Assembly (NCBI GenBank): GCA_039707465.1
Contig: CM077643.1
Coordinates: 325,815,919-325,879,918 of the forward strand
Origin: Rhabdophis nuchalis
Taxonomy: Eukaryota > Chordata > Lepidosauria > Squamata > Natricidae
DNA length: 64,000 nucleotides
Reading direction: 5' to 3'
The position numbers and the translations under genes were made by a program. This document shows, in pieces, positions 59,329 through 64,000 of this stretch (positions within the stretch are counted from its first letter, which is position 1; each line of letters opens with the position of its first letter). The notes beneath the pieces are model-generated. The model searched no databases. It saw only the letters and a program-made list of their open reading frames with translations, and was not told the origin of the DNA.

Positions 59329-59653
59329 GGGATGAGCGCTCCCATGATTGCACAACACCAGCAGAAGCTCAGACACAAGCTGGGATGGAAGCTGGTGGAA
59401 GAGGGAGCCCATGTTGCCAAACATGCTCCTTGGTCCAGCTTAAGAAAATCTTCTGGGGAGTAGTGGTGGTTCTTGGCGTCTGCTCTTCCTGGTCAGGTTC
59501 AACCCAGCTAGCAAAACTGACCTTTAAGAAATTTGATGCACCCTTCACTTTGACGTGGTTTGCAACAAACTGGAACTTTTTATTCTTTCCTTTGTATTAC
59601 ATTGGACATGTTTGTAAGTCAGCTGAAAAACAATCTCCCCAACAAAGATACGG
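59329..59653 (+). CDS. SLC35F3, coding exon 2
   Basis: Residues 26-133 plus two bases. The acceptor TTTCTCAG precedes; joining with exon 1 restores a glycine codon in phase 1. The N-terminal part is a cysteine-rich cytosolic region (CCQTC, residues 54-58). The first membrane helix is about residues 66-84 (IFWGVVVVLGVCSSWSG) and the second about 98-121 (FTLTWFATNWNFLFFPLYY). The donor is GG|GTAAGAG, leaving two bases of a codon. The family has ten membrane helices, so eight remain in exons beyond this window. A read-through of the donor meets a stop at once (GTAAGAGGAAG). Confidence 0.95.
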
Positions 59654-60739
59654 GTAAGAGGAAGTTGTCATAATTTGCTGTATTGTCATTTATTCCCTTC
59701 TTAGACGTTCCATTAAGTTACTTGGTTAAAAAAAAAGGACTGCAAATTATTGGTCCAAATATTGGAAGGGAATAGAAGGAAGATAAGGACATTGTAGAGG
59801 AAGGCAGAATTTATATTACACATTTCTATTAAAAATAATTGAAATATCTCTAAGTGAACATCTACACCCACTCTTATGCTTTTTTTCACTGTTGTTCATT
59901 TGTAATTGAGCTAATTAAAATAATAAATAATTTAGCTGTCTTTTTCTTTATGGCAAAAGATAAGTTATAAGATAAACACTATAAGATAAAATATCTTTCC
60001 TCTAATAGTCATAGACATCAGAAGAGTCACATGAATTTATTTTACCTAATGTCCATTTAAAGAAAGTCATTTAATTTTAGTAGAAATACATTATTTATGG
60101 TAATTCACAACAATGGGTGCCCTTTATAATTTTACTCTTGAAGACCTGTTTTGATTTTTTTACATACCTTTGTGTTTAAGTTAGACATGGCTTAGATGCA
60201 GTTTAGATAGATAATATACTCCTTATAGTACATCTATGGAATTGATATACTCTATAAAATGAAAATGTGGCAACAAGAATATGTTTTTATTGGTTCTGCT
60301 GCAAGTTTCCATCTATAAATGGGGGACTTGTCTAGATAATTTAAAAGGTGCTTGGAAGGCTGTTCACATCCATTGGCAGCTGTTTTATACTGAATTAAAA
60401 TGAACAAGATCAAATGCAGAACTTGAAGTGAAAAGCAGTGATGATAGAATTATCCATTATATTATATATAACAAGCACATAACAATGGAAAAATATCCCT
60501 TCACAATATGACATGATTCAATTTTCAAATTAATACGTACATTTTATGATAAGGCTTATCATATGGAAATGTGAAACATGACTACAGTAAAGAGTTCATA
60601 GCATCTTGAGTTGACCAGAAAGACGCAGTAGATGAGTAGCTTGTTTCTGGGCTCTATCTAAACATTGAACATTTGTATTCAGAAGCAGTCCTTCCCTCAG
60701 AGTTGCTGATATAGTTTATTCTCAGGTGCACTGCTCAGA
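59654..60739. other. SLC35F3 intron 2, 5' part
   Basis: AT-rich with no repeat end or exon recognised up to the DIRS element. Confidence 0.6.
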
Positions 60740-60776
60740 GTGTCCATGGAAGGGTTTATGTCAGCTCCGCTGCCCA

Positions 60777-60846
60777 TTGGACTGAATTGAAATGATTGAC
60801 ACGCCCTCCTTTCCCACAATCCTCCCGTTATTTCAATTCAGTTCAA
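60777..60846. repeat. 17-bp inverted repeat in the DIRS 5' terminal region
   Basis: ttggactgaattgaaat (60777-60793) faces atttcaattcagttcaa (60830-60846), 16 of 17 paired with a 36-nt spacer. Probably part of the DIRS terminal repeat. Confidence 0.75.
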
Positions 60847-61470
60847 GCCCTTCGGACGCATTTTGCAGCTTTGCTGTTTGAATATTGCAAAAAATCTATT
60901 TCCCTTGAACCTTTCCTTAATTTGAAACCTTTAAAAAAAAAATTGTCCTTTCCCCTTCTCACTGTCGATCCTCGTCGAATTGCCCTCAGGTCTGTCGCTC
61001 TTCGCAGCGCCGTGCCTCGGTAGCTCCCAGGGGGTGGGAGGGTCCTCGTTGTTTGGACAATCGTCGCAATCTCGCCCCTTCGCCTCCGGCGGGCGCGCCC
61101 GACTCTCGGCGGTCCGTCTGGCTCAGGGAGCGCTCTCGTCTTGCTCTGCCGGCCGTCATTTAACAGCAACCTCCGGTCGCCATTTTGGCCACGCTTTCGC
61201 GCCGCCGGCTGGGAGCGGCCATTTTGGGTCGCTTCGGCGCCCAATCAGAAGCCTCCAATTTCCCGCCGGCGCCAATTGCAGCCGCTTTTCGTCGCCTTTG
61301 CTCAACTTGCCTCAGAAGCGGCGGATCTCTCAGGCAGCTCTCCAGAGCAAACTGACTTTGCTGATCCTGTCGACTGATCTACTTCTCAGCGCGCCATCCG
61401 GCCTCTGCGAACGCAAGTTACACCAGCGTTTCTCAATAATTCTGCCCCTTCAGCCCTTCCATCGGGCTCC

Positions 61471-63205
61471 ATGGCTGAAAACGCCATCACTGAGATCCCT
61501 GAACAGGGGACCTCTGCATGGGTAGATAGGCCCCTCACTAGGCAAGCTGGCAGGGCTGCTAGGGAGGTCATCAGGGGCATTAGTAGGAGCCCTTACTCTA
61601 GGAGAGATGACTCCATCTCTAGCAGGGCTGATGCCAGGTGCCAGAGGGCCCTGGATCGTCACTTTGACAGGGCCCAACGCCAGACCATCACTATTGCCCA
61701 AGTTCACAGAGCAGATGACCCTGTACCATCTATGGGGGATGACCCGGCCCAGCCGGGCCTTCCCTCCTCATATGATGGCGAGTCTAGGGACCTCTCCTTA
61801 GACCATTCATCCCTTGGGTCTAGGTCTCCCTCCCCTTCCATTGGGGGAGGCACGGATTTATTTGATTGTAACTTGGAGGAGGATCCGGCCCCAGCTACCC
61901 AGGGGCCGCTTAGAGGCCCTGTCCAAACCCCTGAGGCGGGCCCTGGGTGGTCATCCATTGGAGGACCAGGAACCATCCCTCTCTGCGGAGCTGAGGGAGC
62001 TAATCTCCTCGGCCATCTCCCTTGGGATTGCCCAGGGTCTGAGAGAGAGCGTGGTGGCATCTGCTCACGGCCCAGCAACCAGGCCCAGTCGCCCCAGACC
62101 CTCCTCCCCCTGGTCAGTGCAGGGTCAGTCTCTGAACCAGATGACCTGGCGGATCCTTTCAGAGGATGAGGGGATGGCTGCGGACAAGCCCGCCTTTTCG
62201 GGCCTGTTCCAACCTACCCTCTTCAAATCCATCCTTCGCAAGGCAAAGGTCATTACTCATATGGAGGTGGGCCCCTCGCCTGCCCAGACTAGCGCTGACC
62301 CCCAGGCACTGCTGGACCCCGAGGACCTGAGTGGGGGCCTCATTGACGAGTCCGTTCAGTCTCAGGACTTGGTCCCAGCCCCAAAACTCTTTAAGGAGGT
62401 GGTCCAGCGTCAATGGGTTCAGCCCGCTACCTGGGCCACACCCAGCACAAATGACAAAAAACTTTACTCGGTCGATCCTAGCATGGAGGAACTTCTCAAG
62501 CTCCCTGAGGTAGATTCCCCAGTAGCCGCTCTCACCTCAAACTCGGTCCTTCCACCCGATTTGCTAGAGGGCCTTAAGGCCGAGGATAAGCGGGCCGAAC
62601 GATCCTCGCACAAAACGCACTAGGCGGCTGCCTGGGCGATCAAGGCTTCTATATCAGCCTCATTCTTTAGTCGCGCCTCCATCGCCTGGTTACGCCAATT
62701 ACTTAAACGTATTCCTCAGGGCGATACCAGGCTCCGCCAGGATGTTAACAAAATCTTGGTGGCGGCCGAATATACAGCTGACGCATCCTTCAATGCCGCG
62801 AAATTCGCTTCCCGCGCCATGGCGTCCAACATAACATCGAGACGCCTATTATGGCTACGCCATTGGAACGCGGACATGCGGTCAAAATGGAAGCTTGCAT
62901 CTGCTCCCTTTAAAGGGACCAAGCTGTTTGGGGAGGCCCTGGACCCCGTCCTTATAAAGAACAAGGACAAAAAGAAAGTCATGCCCTCTGTGTCCCGTAA
63001 ACCGGACCGGAGGAATCCTCCCTTTCGTAGACAAGCCTTTAGGGCCGTCGAGACCCAAGCTTCTTCGGCTCCTCCCACCTCGTTTCAGAGGAACTATTCC
63101 CAGAACTCTGACCGTCCCCAGGATAGGCAGCCCTTTCGGGACCGAAACCGCTACCAATCTTATTCCAGGCGCCCTTATCGTGGCGGGCAGGCCAACAATA
63201 AGTGA
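61471..63205 (+). pseudogene. DIRS gag-like ORF, broken
   Basis: Starts at a true ATG (MAENAITEIPEQGTSAW). An arginine- and serine-rich acidic N-terminal part (SPYSRRDDSISSRADARC) reads to about 61900. The coding frame then shifts (between about 61880 and 61990) to one reading SLSAELRELISSAISLG, FSGLFQPTLFKSILRKAK and SVDPSMEELLKLPEV up to a TAG at 62621. The same frame continues as AAAWAIKASISASFFSRA and LWLRHWNADMRSKWKLAS to a basic arginine-rich tail (DRNRYQSYSRRPYRGG) ending at 63205. One frameshift and one stop therefore inactivate it. Confidence 0.8.
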
Positions 63206-63212
63206 CCACCAG

Positions 63213-64000
63213 TCACCCCCTCCTATAGGGGGCCGTCTCCAGGTGTTTGCAGATCGCTGGGAGGCGACCACGTCAGATGCGTGGGTATTGCAAACAATAC
63301 GTCTCGGCTTCACTATAGAGTTCATTTCAACCCCTCCCCATCATTTTATCCGTTGCCCCCTCCCCAGGTCTCCCACCAGGAGAGGGCTCATGGAGGCGGA
63401 AATCCGCCACCTGTTACACATCAGGGCCATAGAGCCAGTTCCTCGGGATCAGGAAGGGAGGGGGTTCTACTCCATCCTCTTCCTGGTTCCCAAGGGCACG
63501 GGCGGAGTGAGGGCCATCTTGGATCTAAAAGAGCTCAACTATCACGTTGCATACAAAAAATTCAAGATGCAATCGCTCCGCTCCATATTGGGCTGCCTCC
63601 GGCTAGGAGACCTGATGACCTACATCGACCACAAGGAGGCTTACCTCCACGTTCCCATCAGGCTATCCCATCGACGCTTCCTGCACTTCCACCTGGCCGG
63701 ACGACACTACCAATATCGTGCTCTACCCTTCGGACTGTCATCCGCACCAAGGGTGTTCACAAAACTCTTGGCCGCTGTAGCCGCGGATCTCAGACGTTGC
63801 CCGATCTGGCTACAATGTTACCTCGACGACATTTTAATCCAATCATCCACGAGACAACAAGCCTTGTGCGATCTGGAGTTTACACTAGCCACACTCCAAC
63901 GACACGGCTTTACGATCAACACGGCCAAGAGCCAGATGATTCCGTCAACGCGAGTCCTACATCTGGGGGCGGTGATCGACACGACATCCTGCATGGTATC
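63213..64000 (+). CDS. DIRS reverse transcriptase, partial
   Basis: Overlaps or abuts the gag-like frame in another phase. It reads GGRLQVFADRWEA, FYSILFLVPKGTGGVRAILD, then a motif-A region YIDHKEAYLHVPI (Asp at 63627-63629), ALPFGLSSAPRVFTKLLA, and the catalytic CYLDDILI (YLDD at 63819-63830). It is open to the window end with no stop. The RNase H, methylase-like and tyrosine recombinase parts of DIRS lie further right. RT itself appears intact although gag is broken, so this copy could at most act in trans. Confidence 0.85.

Larger units (their letters stand above)
60740..64000 (+). mobile_element. DIRS-type retrotransposon, left part
   Basis: A GC-rich element in AT-rich intron DNA. It has a 5' terminal region with a 17-bp inverted repeat, a gag-like frame (61471-63205) and an overlapping reverse-transcriptase frame running off the window. 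The RT sequence is DIRS1-like rather than LINE- or gypsy-like. DIRS elements integrate with a tyrosine recombinase and carry split or inverted terminal repeats; that part lies beyond 64000. Sense orientation with respect to SLC35F3. The left edge is uncertain by some tens of bases. Confidence 0.85.

Noticed and set aside
59173..59463. Alternative reading frame through exon 2 (96 codons)
   Set aside because: It overlaps the SLC35F3 frame and starts within the intron; the frame of the known protein continues exactly from exon 1.

Overview
Eukaryotic nuclear DNA, almost certainly from a squamate reptile and most likely a snake. The grounds are one vertebrate protein-coding gene with a CpG-island promoter and canonical GT-AG introns, set among a squamate-type mix of repeats: L2 and CR1 LINEs, L1-related elements, a Sauria-type tRNA SINE, Penelope and DIRS elements, a SPIN-like hAT, and many small non-autonomous hAT copies with 8-bp target duplications. 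Microsatellites are long. There are no prokaryotic operons, ribosome binding sites or CRISPR arrays, and nearly all long open frames are transposon remains.

The only host gene recognised is the 5' part of SLC35F3 (solute carrier family 35 member F3, plus strand). Coding exon 1 is 48953-49028, inside a CpG island (about 48440-50130). Intron 1 is 10.3 kb, coding exon 2 is 59329-59653, and intron 2 runs off the right edge. The two exons join in phase 1 and give the first 133 codons plus 2 nt.

Positions 1-48400 are intergenic. 1-12 kb holds hAT miniatures, a 5'-truncated L2, Penelope-derived inverted repeats and a probable solo LTR. 12-28 kb holds palindromic hAT miniatures, an ORF1-only L1-type element with a 15-bp target duplication, a probable second LTR, an L2 with most of its reverse transcriptase, (AT)n and (GAA)n blocks, and a SPIN fragment. 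28.99-33.24 kb is one L1-mobilised element with a 14-bp target duplication; it contains an alternating two-unit minisatellite and a nested CR1. 33.99-34.59 kb is an L1 3' end with target duplication and poly(A). 35.40-42.88 kb is a composite: one hAT element bracketed by a 7/8-matching target duplication, carrying a minus-strand L2 (itself split by a full-length ORF1-only element) and, further right, a CT-rich microsatellite split by a plus-strand L2. 43-48 kb holds more palindromes and CR1 pieces.

SLC35F3 intron 1 contains CR1 3' ends, a three-layer nest (Sauria SINE > CR1 > hAT), a tRNA-derived SINE, a 1.8-kb hAT with perfect target duplication, and a Penelope GIY-YIG fragment. Intron 2 holds a sense-oriented DIRS element running off the edge.

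The recurrent unexplained signal is fold-back structure: short perfect inverted duplications at retroelement 5' junctions (19961-20006, 58238-58284), a 37-bp perfect inverted repeat (24340-24431), a lone 19-bp hairpin (26290-26336), a palindrome whose flanking 8-mers are inverted rather than direct (12013-12134), and a palindrome whose missing half is replaced by a 61-bp copy of its own flank (46802-47019). Together they suggest repeated template switching at hairpins in this locus.
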